Positions 1 through 10,847 of a stretch of 64,000 nt of DNA are shown here, piece by piece. This DNA comes from P52-10 sp041397365 (GTDB lineage Bacteria; Pseudomonadota; Alphaproteobacteria; Rhizobiales; Xanthobacteraceae): the NCBI GenBank assembly GCA_041397365.1, contig JAWKWT010000002.1, positions 248,001 through 312,000 on the forward strand, read 5' to 3'. Within the stretch, counting starts at the first letter, position 1. Each line of letters begins with the position of its first letter. Both the position numbers and the translations under genes were made by a program. The notes below the pieces were generated by a model. The model was not told the DNA's origin, did not search any database, and was given only the letters and a program-made list of their open reading frames with translations.

Positions 1-2
1 AG

Positions 3-1115
3 GGCCACCATCCCGCTGTCATTTCCGGGATCATGAAGCTGCACGCGACCGAGCGGATGCGCGTCGCGGTGAACGACGCCTTCGACATCCATGCCGGCAA
101 GGCCATCATCGACGGCCCGCAGAACTATCTCGGCGCGCTCTATCGCGCGGTGCCGGTCGGCATCACGGTCGAGGGCGCGAACATTCTCACGCGCAACCTG
201 ATCGTGTTCGGACAGGGCGCGATCCGCGCGCATCCCTTCATGCTGGAGGAAATGACCGCGATCGCCGATCCGGACGGTCTGGATAAATTCGACCGCACTT
301 TCTGGAAGCATGTCGGCCACAGTTTCAAGACCATGTTCGTCGCATGGGGCCGAAGCTGGAGCGGCGGCCTGTTCGCGCCTGCGCCCGACGCCGGCAAGGC
401 GAAGCCTTACTATCGACAGCTCTCGCGGTTCTCGGCCGCGTTCGCGCTGTCGGCGGACATGGCGCTGCTGACGATGGGCGGCGCGCTGAAGCGGCGCGAG
501 ATGCTGTCGGCCCGCTTCGGCGACATTCTCTCAGAGCTTTATCTTTTGTCGGGAGCGCTGAAGCGATGGGAGGACGAAGGCCGCCAGCAGGCCGACCTGC
601 CCGCGCTCGAATGGTGCATGCAGACGGGATTCCGCACCATCCAGACGCGCTTCGCCGAAATCTTCGCGAACCTGCCGAACCGCCCCGTCGCCTGGCTGCT
701 GCGGCTGCTGCTGCAACCGCTCGGCGCGCGCGACATAGGCCCCAGCGACGCCACCATCCACGCTTGCGCGCAGTTGATCCTCGAACCTTCCGCCGCGCGC
801 GAGCGGCTGACCGCGGGGATTTTCCATACCGACGACGATCGCGGGCTGGCGCGGCTGGAGAAGGCGTTCGCGCTCGTCACCGCCGCCGAGAGCATCGAGC
901 GCCACATGCGCGCCGCGCGCGTTAAAGATTGGCGAGAGGCAGTCAGGCGCGGGATCATCACCGAAGCCGAGGGCGAGCGGCTGAGGATCGCGGAGGAAGC
1001 TGTTGCAAAAGTCGTCGAGGTGGATGACTTTGCGGCGGAGCAATTGTCCAAGGTCGATCACAAGGGGCTGTCCCGCGACGAATTGTTCGCGCGGGAAGTG
1101 CGGGCTGCAAGCTGA
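3..1115 (+). CDS. fadE: Acyl-CoA dehydrogenase FadE, C-terminal part (5' end outside window)
   Basis: First step of fatty-acid beta-oxidation: flavin-dependent oxidation of acyl-CoA to trans-2-enoyl-CoA. The reading frame is open from base 3 and has no start in the window, so only about 370 C-terminal residues are present; full-length FadE proteins have about 750-815. The visible part carries the family stretch GHHPAVISGIMK followed by the helical acyl-CoA dehydrogenase C-terminal domain and the FadE-specific tail. Its stop codon overlaps the thiolase start (TGATG), which shows translational coupling in a fadE-thiolase-fadJ operon. The assignment as FadE rather than a short acyl-CoA dehydrogenase rests on the long tail and the neighbours. 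Confidence 0.9.
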   Translation, partial: GHHPAVISGIMKLHATERMRVAVNDAFDIHAGKAIIDGPQNYLGALYRAVPVGITVEGANILTRNLIVFGQGAIRAHPFMLEEMTAIADPDGLDKFDRTFWKHVGHSFKTMFVAWGRSWSGGLFAPAPDAGKAKPYYRQLSRFSAAFALSADMALLTMGGALKRREMLSARFGDILSELYLLSGALKRWEDEGRQQADLPALEWCMQTGFRTIQTRFAEIFANLPNRPVAWLLRLLLQPLGARDIGPSDATIHACAQLILEPSAARERLTAGIFHTDDDRGLARLEKAFALVTAAESIERHMRAARVKDWREAVRRGIITEAEGERLRIAEEAVAKVVEVDDFAAEQLSKVDHKGLSRDELFAREVRAAS

Positions 1116-2398
1116 TGGCGCGTCCTGTCTTTATCGTCGATGGAAGCCGCACCCCGTTCCTGCGGGCGCGAAGCGGTCCGGGGCCGTTCACCCCGGTCGA
1201 TCTCGCCGTGCAATGCGGCCGCCCGCTGCTGGCGCGCCAGCCCTTCGCGGCGGATGCGTTCGATCAGGTGATCCTCGGCTGCGTCAACGTCATCGCCGAC
1301 GAGATGAACCCGGCGCGGGTGGCAGCATTGCGGCTCGGCATGGGCGAGGCGATGGTGGCGTTCACCGAGCAGATCAATTGCGGCTCCGGCATGCAATCGA
1401 TCGACACCGCGTTCCGCTACATCCGCGAGGGCCGCTGCGACATGATCCTCGCCGGCGGCGCGGAGGCGCTGAGCCATGCGCCGCTGGTCTGGCCGCAGCA
1501 GGGCGTGCGCTGGTTCGCCGGCCTCGCGACCGCAAAGGGTGCGCTCGCCAAACTGACAGCCGCGCTGAAGCTGCGCCCGTCGTTTCTGAAGCCGATCATC
1601 GGCCTGGAGCGCGGCCTGACCGATCCTGTTGTCGAAATGAACATGGGCCAGACGGCCGAACTGGTCGCCTATCTTTTCGGCATCACGCGCGAACAGTGCG
1701 ACGCCTATGCGGTCGAAAGCCACAAGCGGTTGGCGAATGCGCAGGCGCAAGGCTTTCTCAAGGGCGAGGTCGAGCCGGCCTTCGCCCGCGATGGCAAGTT
1801 CTACGATCACGACGACGGCGTGCGGCCGGATTCGTCGATCGACAAGTTGGCGCAGCTCAAGCCCGCCTTCGAGCGGCCCTGGGGCAAGGTGACGGCCGGC
1901 AATTCCTCGCAGATCACCGATGGCGCGTCATGGGTGATCGTCGCATCCGAACAGGCGATGAAGCAGCACGGCCTGACGCCGAAGGCTGTCATCCTCGACA
2001 GCCAGTGGTCGGCGCTCGATCCCAGCATCATGGGGCTCGGACCTGTGCTGGCCGTCACGGAACTGATGAAGCGCAACGGGATGCGTCTGGACGACATCGA
2101 CCTGCTCGAACTGAACGAGGCGTTCGCGGCGCAGGTGCTGGGCTGCCTCGCGGCGTGGGAGAGCGACAAATTCTGCCGCGACATTCTCGGCCTGGACGCC
2201 GCCGCCGGAACGTTCGACCGGGCAAAGCTCAATGTCGATGGCGGCGCGATCGCGTGCGGCCATCCGGTCGGCGCAAGCGGCAACCGGATCACGCTGCATC
2301 TCGTCAATGCGATGAAGCGGCTCGGCAAGAAGCGCGGCATCGCCACGCAATGCGTCGGCGGCGGCCTCGGCGGCGCGATGCTTCTGGAAGCGGTGTGA
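1115..2398 (+). CDS. fadI: Acetyl-CoA C-acyltransferase (thiolase)
   Basis: Thiolytic cleavage of 3-ketoacyl-CoA, last step of beta-oxidation. The 427-residue protein has the nucleophilic cysteine in QINCGSGMQ (Cys about 89), the NEAF motif, the GHP histidine in ACGHPVGASG, and the second catalytic cysteine near the C-terminus (TQCVGGGLGG). The length fits FadI (about 436) better than FadA (about 387). The start overlaps the fadE stop by one base and fadJ follows after 7 bases. All catalytic residues are visible; the choice between fadI and fadA naming is an inference from length and the partner gene. Confidence 0.92.
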   Translation: MARPVFIVDGSRTPFLRARSGPGPFTPVDLAVQCGRPLLARQPFAADAFDQVILGCVNVIADEMNPARVAALRLGMGEAMVAFTEQINCGSGMQSIDTAFRYIREGRCDMILAGGAEALSHAPLVWPQQGVRWFAGLATAKGALAKLTAALKLRPSFLKPIIGLERGLTDPVVEMNMGQTAELVAYLFGITREQCDAYAVESHKRLANAQAQGFLKGEVEPAFARDGKFYDHDDGVRPDSSIDKLAQLKPAFERPWGKVTAGNSSQITDGASWVIVASEQAMKQHGLTPKAVILDSQWSALDPSIMGLGPVLAVTELMKRNGMRLDDIDLLELNEAFAAQVLGCLAAWESDKFCRDILGLDAAAGTFDRAKLNVDGGAIACGHPVGASGNRITLHLVNAMKRLGKKRGIATQCVGGGLGGAMLLEAV

Positions 2399-2405
2399 GG
2401 CGGTC

Positions 2406-4541
2406 ATGAAAAGTCGGGTCCTCGCAAGCTTCAAGGATCGGCGGCTCGAACTGGGGCCGCATGGATCCGCCGCCTCCGTGGTCAGCCCGTGGAAGAATTT
2501 CCGTCTGGCCAAGGACGGCGCGGGCGTCGCCTGGCTGCTGTTCGATCGCGCCGATTCCAGCGCCAACACGCTGTCGGCCGAAGTTATCGAAGAGCTTGAT
2601 AACGTACTCGCCGCGATCGAGGCCGACCGGCCGCGCGCGCTGGTGATCCGCTCCGCGAAACCGTCCGGCTTCATCGCCGGCGCGGACGTCAACGCCTTTC
2701 GCGGCGCGACCGATCCGGGTCAGGTCGAGGTGGAAATCGCCCGCGCGCACCGCGTCACCGACCGGCTCGAAAATCTCGGCCTGCCGACCATCGCCGTGAT
2801 TCACGGCTTCTGCCTTGGCGGCGGATTCGAGGTCGCGCTCGCCTGCAAATACCGCATCGCCATCGAGGATGCGCGCTTCGGCTTTCCGGAGGTGATGCTC
2901 GGCCTGCATCCGGGCCTCGGCGGCACGGTGCGCTTCACGCAGCTCATCAATCCGCTGGAAGCGATGACGCTGATGCTGACCGGCCGCACCATCGATGCGC
3001 GCCGCGCAAAGTCGCTCGGCGCGGTCGATGCCGTCACGCAGGAACGTCACGTGCTGGGCGCGGTGGCCGACGCCGTCAGCGGCAAGCTCGCCCGCCATAA
3101 GCCGGGCGTGCTGTCGACCGTGCTGTCGGCCAGGCCGGCGCGGGCATTGCTTGCCTCGCGCATGCGCAAGGAAGCGGCCAAGACGGCGCGGCGCGAGCAT
3201 TATCCCGCGCCCTACGCGCTGATCGAGCTTTGGGAGGAATATGGCGGCGACCGGAAGGAGATGCTGGCCAAGGAACAGGTTTCGTTCGCGCATCTGATGG
3301 TGACGCCGACGGCGCAAAATCTGATCCGCGTGTTCTTCCTGCGGGAGCAGATGAAGGCCCTCGCCGACGGCGACAGCGGTATTCAGCATGTGCACGTGAT
3401 CGGCGCGGGTGCGATGGGCGGCGACATCGCCGCCTGGTGCGCGCATCGCGGTCTTCGCGCGACGCTCGCCGACATGAAGGCGGAGCCGATCGCGGGCGCG
3501 GTCAAGCGCGCCGCCGATCTCTACCGCAAAATCATGCGCAAGCGCATCGACCAGCGCGACGCGCTGGATCGTCTCGTCCCCGACATGGATGGCGAGGGCG
3601 TGCGCAACGCCGACCTCGTCATCGAGGCCGTGCCGGAGAAACTGGAGCTGAAGCAGAAGGTCTATGCCGGCATCGAGCCGCGCATGAAGCCCGGTGCAAT
3701 CCTCGCCACCAACACGTCGAGCATTCCGCTCCAGGATTTGCGAACCACCCTCGCCCGGCCCGAGCGCCTGGTCGGAATCCATTTCTTCAATCCGGTGTCG
3801 CGCATGCAACTCGTCGAAGTCGTCAGCCATGACGGCAGCGATGCTGAGGTGCTGGCGGCGACCCGCGCCTTCGTCGGGCAGATCGACCGGCTGCCACTGC
3901 CGGTGAAGAGCGCGCCAGGCTTTCTCGTCAATCGCGCGCTGACGCCCTACATGCTCGAAGCGATGCTGATGCTCGACGAGAATATTCCGAAGGAAACGAT
4001 CGACGAGGCTGCTGAAAAATTCGGCATGCCGATGGGGCCGATCGAACTCGCCGACACCGTCGGCCTCGACATCTGCCTCGCGGTCGGCGACTCGCTGCGC
4101 GCAAAACTCGGCGACGCTCTGCCGCCCGCGCCCGAATGGTTGCGCAAAAAGGTCGAGGCGAAGGAACTCGGCCGCAAGACCGGCAAGGGCTTCTACGTCT
4201 GGAAGGACGGCAAGGCGCAGAAATCCGCGCCCGGCACAGGCGCGATGCTGACCACGTCCGGCGAGCCGCGCGTAAACGCCTCAAGCACCGAGATGACCGA
4301 CCGGCTGATCCTGCCGATGATTAATGTCTGCGTCGCCTGCCTGCGCGAAGGCATCGTCGACAATGCGGACGTCGTCGATGGCGCGATGATTTTCGGAACC
4401 GGCTTCGCGCCGTTTCGCGGAGGTCCGTTGCAATATGCTCGGACCCGCGGTGCAACAGAAATTGTTGCAGCGCTTCGCGCGTTGAGCGCGAGGTTCGGGG
4501 AACGTTTCGAACCCGATCCCGGCTGGAACAACTTCGCGTAA
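2406..4541 (+). CDS. fadJ: Fatty oxidation complex alpha subunit (enoyl-CoA hydratase / 3-hydroxyacyl-CoA dehydrogenase)
   Basis: Bifunctional enzyme for hydration and NAD-dependent oxidation in beta-oxidation, expected to work with the thiolase encoded just upstream. Residues 1 to about 300 form the crotonase domain with the oxyanion-hole segments (AGADVNAF; GFCLGGGFEVALAC). The Rossmann fold begins near residue 327 (VIGAGAMGGDIAAW, a GxGxxG motif), followed by the HFFNPV histidine of 3-hydroxyacyl-CoA dehydrogenases and a C-terminal repeat ending in GFAPFRGGPLQYA. The length of 711 is normal for FadJ/FadB. It is the last gene of the operon. Confidence 0.93.
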   Translation: MKSRVLASFKDRRLELGPHGSAASVVSPWKNFRLAKDGAGVAWLLFDRADSSANTLSAEVIEELDNVLAAIEADRPRALVIRSAKPSGFIAGADVNAFRGATDPGQVEVEIARAHRVTDRLENLGLPTIAVIHGFCLGGGFEVALACKYRIAIEDARFGFPEVMLGLHPGLGGTVRFTQLINPLEAMTLMLTGRTIDARRAKSLGAVDAVTQERHVLGAVADAVSGKLARHKPGVLSTVLSARPARALLASRMRKEAAKTARREHYPAPYALIELWEEYGGDRKEMLAKEQVSFAHLMVTPTAQNLIRVFFLREQMKALADGDSGIQHVHVIGAGAMGGDIAAWCAHRGLRATLADMKAEPIAGAVKRAADLYRKIMRKRIDQRDALDRLVPDMDGEGVRNADLVIEAVPEKLELKQKVYAGIEPRMKPGAILATNTSSIPLQDLRTTLARPERLVGIHFFNPVSRMQLVEVVSHDGSDAEVLAATRAFVGQIDRLPLPVKSAPGFLVNRALTPYMLEAMLMLDENIPKETIDEAAEKFGMPMGPIELADTVGLDICLAVGDSLRAKLGDALPPAPEWLRKKVEAKELGRKTGKGFYVWKDGKAQKSAPGTGAMLTTSGEPRVNASSTEMTDRLILPMINVCVACLREGIVDNADVVDGAMIFGTGFAPFRGGPLQYARTRGATEIVAALRALSARFGERFEPDPGWNNFA

Positions 4542-4566
4542 CGACGCTTTCGTTCCAAAATTATTT

Positions 4567-4590
4567 CGCAGCGTGAAACTACCCGCTGCG
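4567..4590 (+). terminator. Possible terminator after fadJ
   Basis: Inverted repeat with 7-bp arms CGCAGCG and CGCTGCG around a 10-base loop, 25 bases after the fadJ stop, followed by TTATT. The T-tract is weak, so this is a candidate only. Confidence 0.4.
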
Positions 4591-4657
4591 TTATTGTGCG
4601 TGCCTTCTTCGTCGTGCAAATTTTTTGCTGCGCGTTGTCGCAGCCGTCGCGCTCTCG

Positions 4658-4676
4658 TTGTCAATTCATTTGACAA
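4658..4676. promoter_or_regulatory. Inverted repeat upstream of the dpp operon
   Basis: Perfect 7-bp arms TTGTCAA and TTGACAA separated by TTCAT. A short AT-rich dyad about 225 bases upstream of the dppB start is the kind of site bound by dimeric repressors. No regulator gene is adjacent, so the binding protein is unknown. Confidence 0.35.
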
Positions 4677-4901
4677 TGCGCGCTTCTGCACGCTCTAGTC
4701 GTCGAAACAGAAAATAAAATTTAGCCGCCACCTCGGCGGGAGGAACGCTTGAACAACCTGCTTTCAACGTGCGCGCAAACTTTGTTTTTGCCGGCCGGCA
4801 AAGACAACGATGTCGACCTTTGCTCGTTTCGCGATGTGAAGCTGCGGCGCGATCGGATGAGCCGTCGTCTTCGCCGCGACAAACGGTGAGGCGGGCCGAT
4901 C

Positions 4902-5858
4902 ATGCAAGGATATATTCTTCGCCGCATCCTCGCTTTGATTCCGACGCTGATCTTCGCTTCCTTCATCGTCTTCATCACCGTTCGCCTGATCCCCGGCAAC
5001 ATCATCGACCTGATGCTGTCGCAGAACGATGTGAGCGCATCGAAGCAGACGCGCGAACAGCTCGAATCGCTGCTCGGCCTCGATACGCCGATGTACATCC
5101 AGTACTTCAAGTGGATGGGCGCGCTGCTGTTTCAGGGCAGCCTCGGCAATTCGCTCTGGACCAACACGCCGGTGATGGATGAAATCATGCAGCGGCTGCC
5201 GGTCACGTTCGAACTCGGCATCATGGCGCTCTTGGTCTCGCTGATCGTCGGCATTCCGATCGGCGTCTATGCGGCGCTGAAGCAGGACTCGACCGGCGAT
5301 TATATCCTGCGCACGCTCTCGATTCTGGCGCTGGCGATTCCCGGCTTCTGGGTCGGAACGCTGGTGATGGTCTTCCCGTCAATCTGGTGGGGCTGGTCGC
5401 CGTCGGTCCGCTATGTCAGCTTTTCGCAGGACCCGTTGGCGCATCTCGGGCAACTGGCGATCCCGGCGCTGATCCTCGGCAAGGCGTTCTCCGCGATCAT
5501 CATGCGGTTGACGCGCACGATGATGCTTGAGGTTCTGCGCCAGGATTACATCCGCACCGCGCGCGCGAAGGGCCTGTCGGTCGGTACCATCGTCATGCGC
5601 CACGCGCTGCGCAACGCACTGATCCCGGTGGTGACGCTGGTTGGCCTGCAGGCGCCGCTGCTGTTCGGCGGCGCGGTCATTCTGGAACAGATTTTCGTCA
5701 TTCCCGGCATGGGACTGTTGCTGCTGGAGGCCGTCGGCAGCCGCGACTATCCGACGATCACCGGAGTCTTCCTGGTGATCGGCGTGTCGGTCGTGCTGAT
5801 CAATCTGCTGGTGGACATGAGCTACGGTTTCCTTGATCCGAAGGTGAGGAACCGCTGA
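4902..5858 (+). CDS. dppB: Peptide-type ABC transporter permease, DppB/OppB family
   Basis: Inner-membrane permease of a peptide/opine/nickel-type importer. The 318-residue protein begins with a membrane helix (ILRRILALIPTLIFASFIVF) and has about six hydrophobic segments. The EAA loop that contacts the ATPase is visible around DYIRTARAKGLS. Its stop overlaps the dppC start (TGATG). The order permease-permease-binding protein-ATPase-ATPase is a complete Dpp/Opp cassette; the substrate cannot be read from the sequence. Confidence 0.92.
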   Translation: MQGYILRRILALIPTLIFASFIVFITVRLIPGNIIDLMLSQNDVSASKQTREQLESLLGLDTPMYIQYFKWMGALLFQGSLGNSLWTNTPVMDEIMQRLPVTFELGIMALLVSLIVGIPIGVYAALKQDSTGDYILRTLSILALAIPGFWVGTLVMVFPSIWWGWSPSVRYVSFSQDPLAHLGQLAIPALILGKAFSAIIMRLTRTMMLEVLRQDYIRTARAKGLSVGTIVMRHALRNALIPVVTLVGLQAPLLFGGAVILEQIFVIPGMGLLLLEAVGSRDYPTITGVFLVIGVSVVLINLLVDMSYGFLDPKVRNR

Positions 5859-6763
5859 TGGCCGAGATCACCGCCGAAACCGCAGCGGCCCGCGAAGGCA
5901 GCATTCGCCGCCCCAATCCCTATCGCGAATTCTTCAGCCGCCTTTTCCGCGAGAAGCCGCTCGGCGCGATCGGCGCCGTGGTCTGCCTGGTCTTCCTGTT
6001 CGCCGGCATCTTCGCCGACGTAATTGCGCCCTACGGCTTCAACCAGATCATGCCGATCAACCGGATGAAGCCGCCGAGCTGGCAATTCTGGTTCGGCACC
6101 GACAATCTCGGCCGCGACATCTTCTCGCGCATTCTTTACGGAGCACGGCTGTCGGTCATCATCGGCCTGTCCGCGGCGCTGCTCGCCACCATCATCTCCG
6201 TGGCGCTCGGCATCATCACCGGCTATCTCGGCGGCAAGGTGGACATGCTGATCCAGCGCTTCGTCGATGCGTGGATGAGCTTCCCCGATATCGTCATCCT
6301 CATCGTCGTGGTCGCGGTCGTCGGCCCCGGAATGCCGCAGGTGATCGGCATTCTCGGCTGCCTTTACGGCATCGCCGGCTCGCGCATCATCCGCAGCGCC
6401 GTGTTGCAGGTTCGCGAGCAAAGCTACATCCACGCGGCGCAGTCGATCGGCGGCGGCACGCCACGCATTCTCTGGCGGCATGTCCTGCCGAACGTGATGC
6501 CGCCGGTGATCGTGCTGTTCACCACCCGCGTCGGCGCGGTCATTCTCGCGGAAGCGGCGCTGTCGTTCCTCGGCCTCGGCGTGCCGCCGCCGGCGCCGAC
6601 CTGGGGCGGAATGCTCACCGGCAGCGCGCGCAACTACATGTATCTCGCGCCGTGGATGGCTCTCGCGCCGGGCATCTGCCTGACGCTCGTCGTCTTCAGC
6701 ATCAACATGTTCGGCGACGCGCTACGCGATTTGCTCGATCCGCGCATGCGCGGCCATCGCTAA
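5858..6763 (+). CDS. dppC: Peptide-type ABC transporter permease, DppC/OppC family
   Basis: Second permease of the importer, 301 residues. It has the cytoplasmic N-terminal OppC_N-like stretch, the WFGTDNLGRDIFSR motif typical of DppC proteins, and an EAA loop (SYIHAAQSIGGGTPRILW). Its start overlaps the dppB stop by one base, and the binding-protein gene follows after 28 bases. It is expected to form a heterodimeric channel with the upstream permease. Confidence 0.92.
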   Translation: MAEITAETAAAREGSIRRPNPYREFFSRLFREKPLGAIGAVVCLVFLFAGIFADVIAPYGFNQIMPINRMKPPSWQFWFGTDNLGRDIFSRILYGARLSVIIGLSAALLATIISVALGIITGYLGGKVDMLIQRFVDAWMSFPDIVILIVVVAVVGPGMPQVIGILGCLYGIAGSRIIRSAVLQVREQSYIHAAQSIGGGTPRILWRHVLPNVMPPVIVLFTTRVGAVILAEAALSFLGLGVPPPAPTWGGMLTGSARNYMYLAPWMALAPGICLTLVVFSINMFGDALRDLLDPRMRGHR

Positions 6764-6791
6764 GCTTCACGAATTGGTAAAGGAGAGGAAG

Positions 6792-8507
6792 ATGAATGTG
6801 AATCGATTGCGCGGGTTGGCCGGCGCAAGTGCATTGAGTCTCGCTCTGGCCTCCGGGGTGGCCTTTGCGCAGACCAAGATGGAAACGCCGAAATATGGCG
6901 GCACGCTGGAGATTTCGACCGTTTATGCGACGATCTCGGCGCTCTCGTTCGACAGCTACGACTGGCCCTGGAAGCACAATCACGACACCGGCGCCGTTTA
7001 TGAGCAGCTGTTCGCCACCGACCTGTCAAAGGCGAAGTCGCGCGGCGGAAAAGCGAGCTTCACCGCCGACGCCTATATCCCGACCGACCTGATCCGCGGC
7101 GAACTCGCCGAGAAATGGGAATGGAAGCAGAATCCGCTGCAGCTCGTCATCAATCTGCGCAAGGGTGTGATGTTCCCCGAAAAGCCGGGCGTGATGAAGG
7201 CGCGCGAGCTGGTCGCCGATGATGTCGTCTATGCCTTCAAGCGCATGTCGACCAGCCCGAAAGCGACGGGAGGTTATTTCGACTACGTAAAGGACGTGAA
7301 GGCCGCGGACACACACACCGTCGTCTTCGATATGAAGGAGTTCAACGCCGAGTGGGACTACCGCTTCGGCTACGGTTACTATTCTGGCATCATCCCGAAG
7401 GAGGTCGTCGAGGCGCCGAACGGCGGGGCCTCCAACTGGAAAAACATCAACGGCACCGGGCCGTTCAAGCTCACCGATTACGTTCAGGGCAACTCGAACG
7501 TCTATGAGAAGAACCCGGACTATTGGGACAAGGAGACGGTCGACGGCAAAGAGCTGAAGCTGCCTTACGTCGACAAGGTCGTCTACCGGATCATCAAGGA
7601 TGAAGCGACGCGCGTGACGGCGCTGCGCACCGGCAAGCTGGACGTGATGGAGCTGGTTCGCTGGCAGGACGTCGAGACGCTGAAGAAAAGCACGCCAAAC
7701 CTGAAATGGAACAAGTGGCTCGCGACCAGCGGCACCTTCCTGTCGATGCGCGTGGACCAGAAGCCGTTCGACGACATCCGCGTCCGCCGCGCGATGAACT
7801 TCGCCATCAACAAGCAGGAGATCATCAAGGCGTATTACAACGACAACGCGGAGCTGTTCGCCTATCCGCAGCATCCGGAATACGGCCCCTACTTCCAGCC
7901 GCTGAACGAGCAGCCGGCCTCGGTGCAGGAACTGTTCAAATTCGATCCGGCCAAGGCCAAGAAGCTTTTGGCAGAGGCCGGCTATCCGAACGGCTTCACC
8001 TTCAAGACCCAGGTCTGTTCGTGCAATGCCGACCATATGGATCTGCTGCCGCTGATTTCAGCCTATCTCGAACAGGTCGGCGTGAAGATGGAAATCCAGC
8101 CGATGGAATATGCGGCGTTCCTGTCGGCGATGACCACACAGACCAACACCGCCGGCTATTTCATGAACAACGGTCACACCAATCCGACAACGACGATCCG
8201 CAAGAGCTTCGTCCCGAAACAGGTGTGGAACCCGTCGCAGTGGAACGATCCGAAACTGACCGCGCGGATGGAGGCCGTCTACAAGGAGCCCGACGAGACC
8301 AAGCGCATCGCCGAGCTGCGGGCGATGACGACGGAGATGCTCGACAACGCGCCTTATATCTGGCTGCCGACTCCTTACGTCTATACGGCCTGGTGGCCGT
8401 GGGTGAAGGGTTATGAAGGCGAGCTGCGCGCCGGCGCGGTGCGTCCGGGACCGATCTACGCCCGCATGTGGATCGATCAGGATCTGAAGAAGAAGATGGG
8501 TTACTGA
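6792..8507 (+). CDS. ABC transporter substrate-binding protein, family 5 (DppA/OppA-like)
   Basis: Periplasmic solute-binding protein of the importer, 571 residues. The start at 6792 is preceded by a strong Shine-Dalgarno AGGAGAGG; an in-frame TTG upstream is less likely. A signal peptide ends near AFAQT. The mature protein has the SBP_bac_5 layout (LRKGVMFPEKPG; DDVVYAFKRM; GTGPFKLTDY; VRRAMNFAINKQEI). In this family it delivers peptides or other solutes to the DppBC permease. Ligand specificity is not deducible. Confidence 0.92.
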   Translation: MNVNRLRGLAGASALSLALASGVAFAQTKMETPKYGGTLEISTVYATISALSFDSYDWPWKHNHDTGAVYEQLFATDLSKAKSRGGKASFTADAYIPTDLIRGELAEKWEWKQNPLQLVINLRKGVMFPEKPGVMKARELVADDVVYAFKRMSTSPKATGGYFDYVKDVKAADTHTVVFDMKEFNAEWDYRFGYGYYSGIIPKEVVEAPNGGASNWKNINGTGPFKLTDYVQGNSNVYEKNPDYWDKETVDGKELKLPYVDKVVYRIIKDEATRVTALRTGKLDVMELVRWQDVETLKKSTPNLKWNKWLATSGTFLSMRVDQKPFDDIRVRRAMNFAINKQEIIKAYYNDNAELFAYPQHPEYGPYFQPLNEQPASVQELFKFDPAKAKKLLAEAGYPNGFTFKTQVCSCNADHMDLLPLISAYLEQVGVKMEIQPMEYAAFLSAMTTQTNTAGYFMNNGHTNPTTTIRKSFVPKQVWNPSQWNDPKLTARMEAVYKEPDETKRIAELRAMTTEMLDNAPYIWLPTPYVYTAWWPWVKGYEGELRAGAVRPGPIYARMWIDQDLKKKMGY

Positions 8508-8570
8508 GCCTTAGCCAACGATGGAACGCGGCGGCGTTGCAGCGCCGTCGCAGTTTGGAGTGGACGTTCA

Positions 8571-9540
8571 GTGGGCAATGCACTTCTTCAGGTTCGCAAC
8601 CTGACAACAAAATTCGGCAGCGGTCCGGGTGCCGTGACGGCCGTCAACGACGTGTCGTTCGAGGTGAACGCCGGCGAAACGCTGGCGATCGTCGGCGAGA
8701 GCGGCTCGGGCAAAAGCGTAACGGCGCTGTCGATCCTGCGGCTGATCCCGGAGCCTCCGGGACAGATCACCGGCGGCGAGATCATCTTCGACGGCACGGA
8801 TCTCACGAAACTCTCCGAGAAGGAGATGCGGGCGATCCGCGGCAATCGGATCGCAATGATCTTTCAGGAGCCGATGACCTCGCTCAATCCGTCACTGACG
8901 ATAGGATTGCAGATCGCCGAGCCGATCAACCTGCACAAGCGGCTGCCGTGGAACCAGGCTTACGACAAGGCCAAGGAATTGCTTGACCGGGTGCGGATGC
9001 CGGATGCGCGCGCGCGGCTCTCGACGCATCCGCATCAATTCTCGGGCGGCATGCGCCAGCGCATCATGATCGCGATGGCGCTGGCCTGCCAGCCGAAGCT
9101 GATTATCGCCGACGAGCCGACGACGGCGCTGGACGTCACCGTCCAGGCGCAGATCCTGGAGCTTCTGAAGGAACTGACCCGCGAGACCGGCTCGGCGCTG
9201 ATCCTCATCACGCACGATCTCGGCGTGGTCGCCCGCTACGCGGACCGCGTCTGCGTGATGTATGGCGGCAAGGTGATCGAGACGGCGAGCGCGCTCGACC
9301 TCTATGCGCGGCCGATGCATCCCTATACGCGCGGGCTGATGGCGTCGATCCCGCGGCTCGACCAGCCGGCCGGCTTGCGCCTCGTCCCGATCAAGGGCCA
9401 GCCGCCGAATCTGGCGCAGCTCCCACAAGGCTGCGCCTTCAATCCGCGCTGCAACGAAGTCGCCGACCGCTGCCGGCGCGATGTTCCCGGTTTGATGAAA
9501 GCCGACGACAAGCACCTGCACGCCTGCTGGATGGCCCCTC

Positions 9541-9548
<8 letters not shown>
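8571..9548 (+). CDS. dppD: ABC transporter ATP-binding protein, DppD family
   Basis: First ATPase of the importer, 325 residues, with a GTG start. Walker A is GESGSGKS, the signature is FSGGMRQR, and Walker B is LIIADEPT. The C-terminal oligopeptide-transporter extension contains the cysteine cluster GCAFNPRCNEVADRC seen in DppD/OppD proteins. It overlaps dppF by 8 bases. Confidence 0.93.
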
Positions 9549-10558
<1,010 letters not shown>

Positions 10559-10692
10559 GGCGGCGCGCGGCGAATCCAAGCCCGTTTCGACGCAGAGTGA
10601 GACGCACAGCGAAACGGAGTTTTCGCCTCCCTACGCTTGTCGTTCTTTCATGCGTAAGAACGATCAATCCGATCGCAAAAGACCGATCTCGC

Positions 10693-10711
10693 TGCGGGAT
10701 TATATCCCGCA
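10693..10711. repeat. Small inverted repeat downstream of dppF
   Basis: Arms TGCGGGA and TCCCGCA with spacer TTATA, lying in the 289-base gap between the corrected dppF end (10558) and the next small gene. It has no T-tract on either side, so it may be a weak terminator or a processing hairpin. Confidence 0.3.
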
Positions 10712-10847
10712 CTCTGCATTGTCATCCCTGCGTCATCAGCAGCGTCTAATCCAACCGCGACACAAAGGCGCGTCTCGTTCTGAAACTTTTTCGGACGTTG
10801 GACGTTACGCCGCTGTCGTTAGCAGAGATCAGGTGCCCGGTTCGAAA

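Larger units (their letters stand above)
4542..4901. other. Intergenic region between fadJ and the dpp operon
   Basis: 360 bases without a convincing gene. It holds the possible fadJ terminator near its left end, an inverted repeat at 4658-4676, and an AT-richer stretch around 4700-4725. It presumably contains the dpp promoter; no clear -35/-10 pair could be assigned by eye. Confidence 0.6.

Noticed and set aside
2304..3830. Long minus-strand open frame (508 codons) opposite fadJ
   Set aside because: Codon-by-codon shadow of the GC-rich fadJ gene; His/Arg/Asp-rich, no family similarity, no ribosome site.
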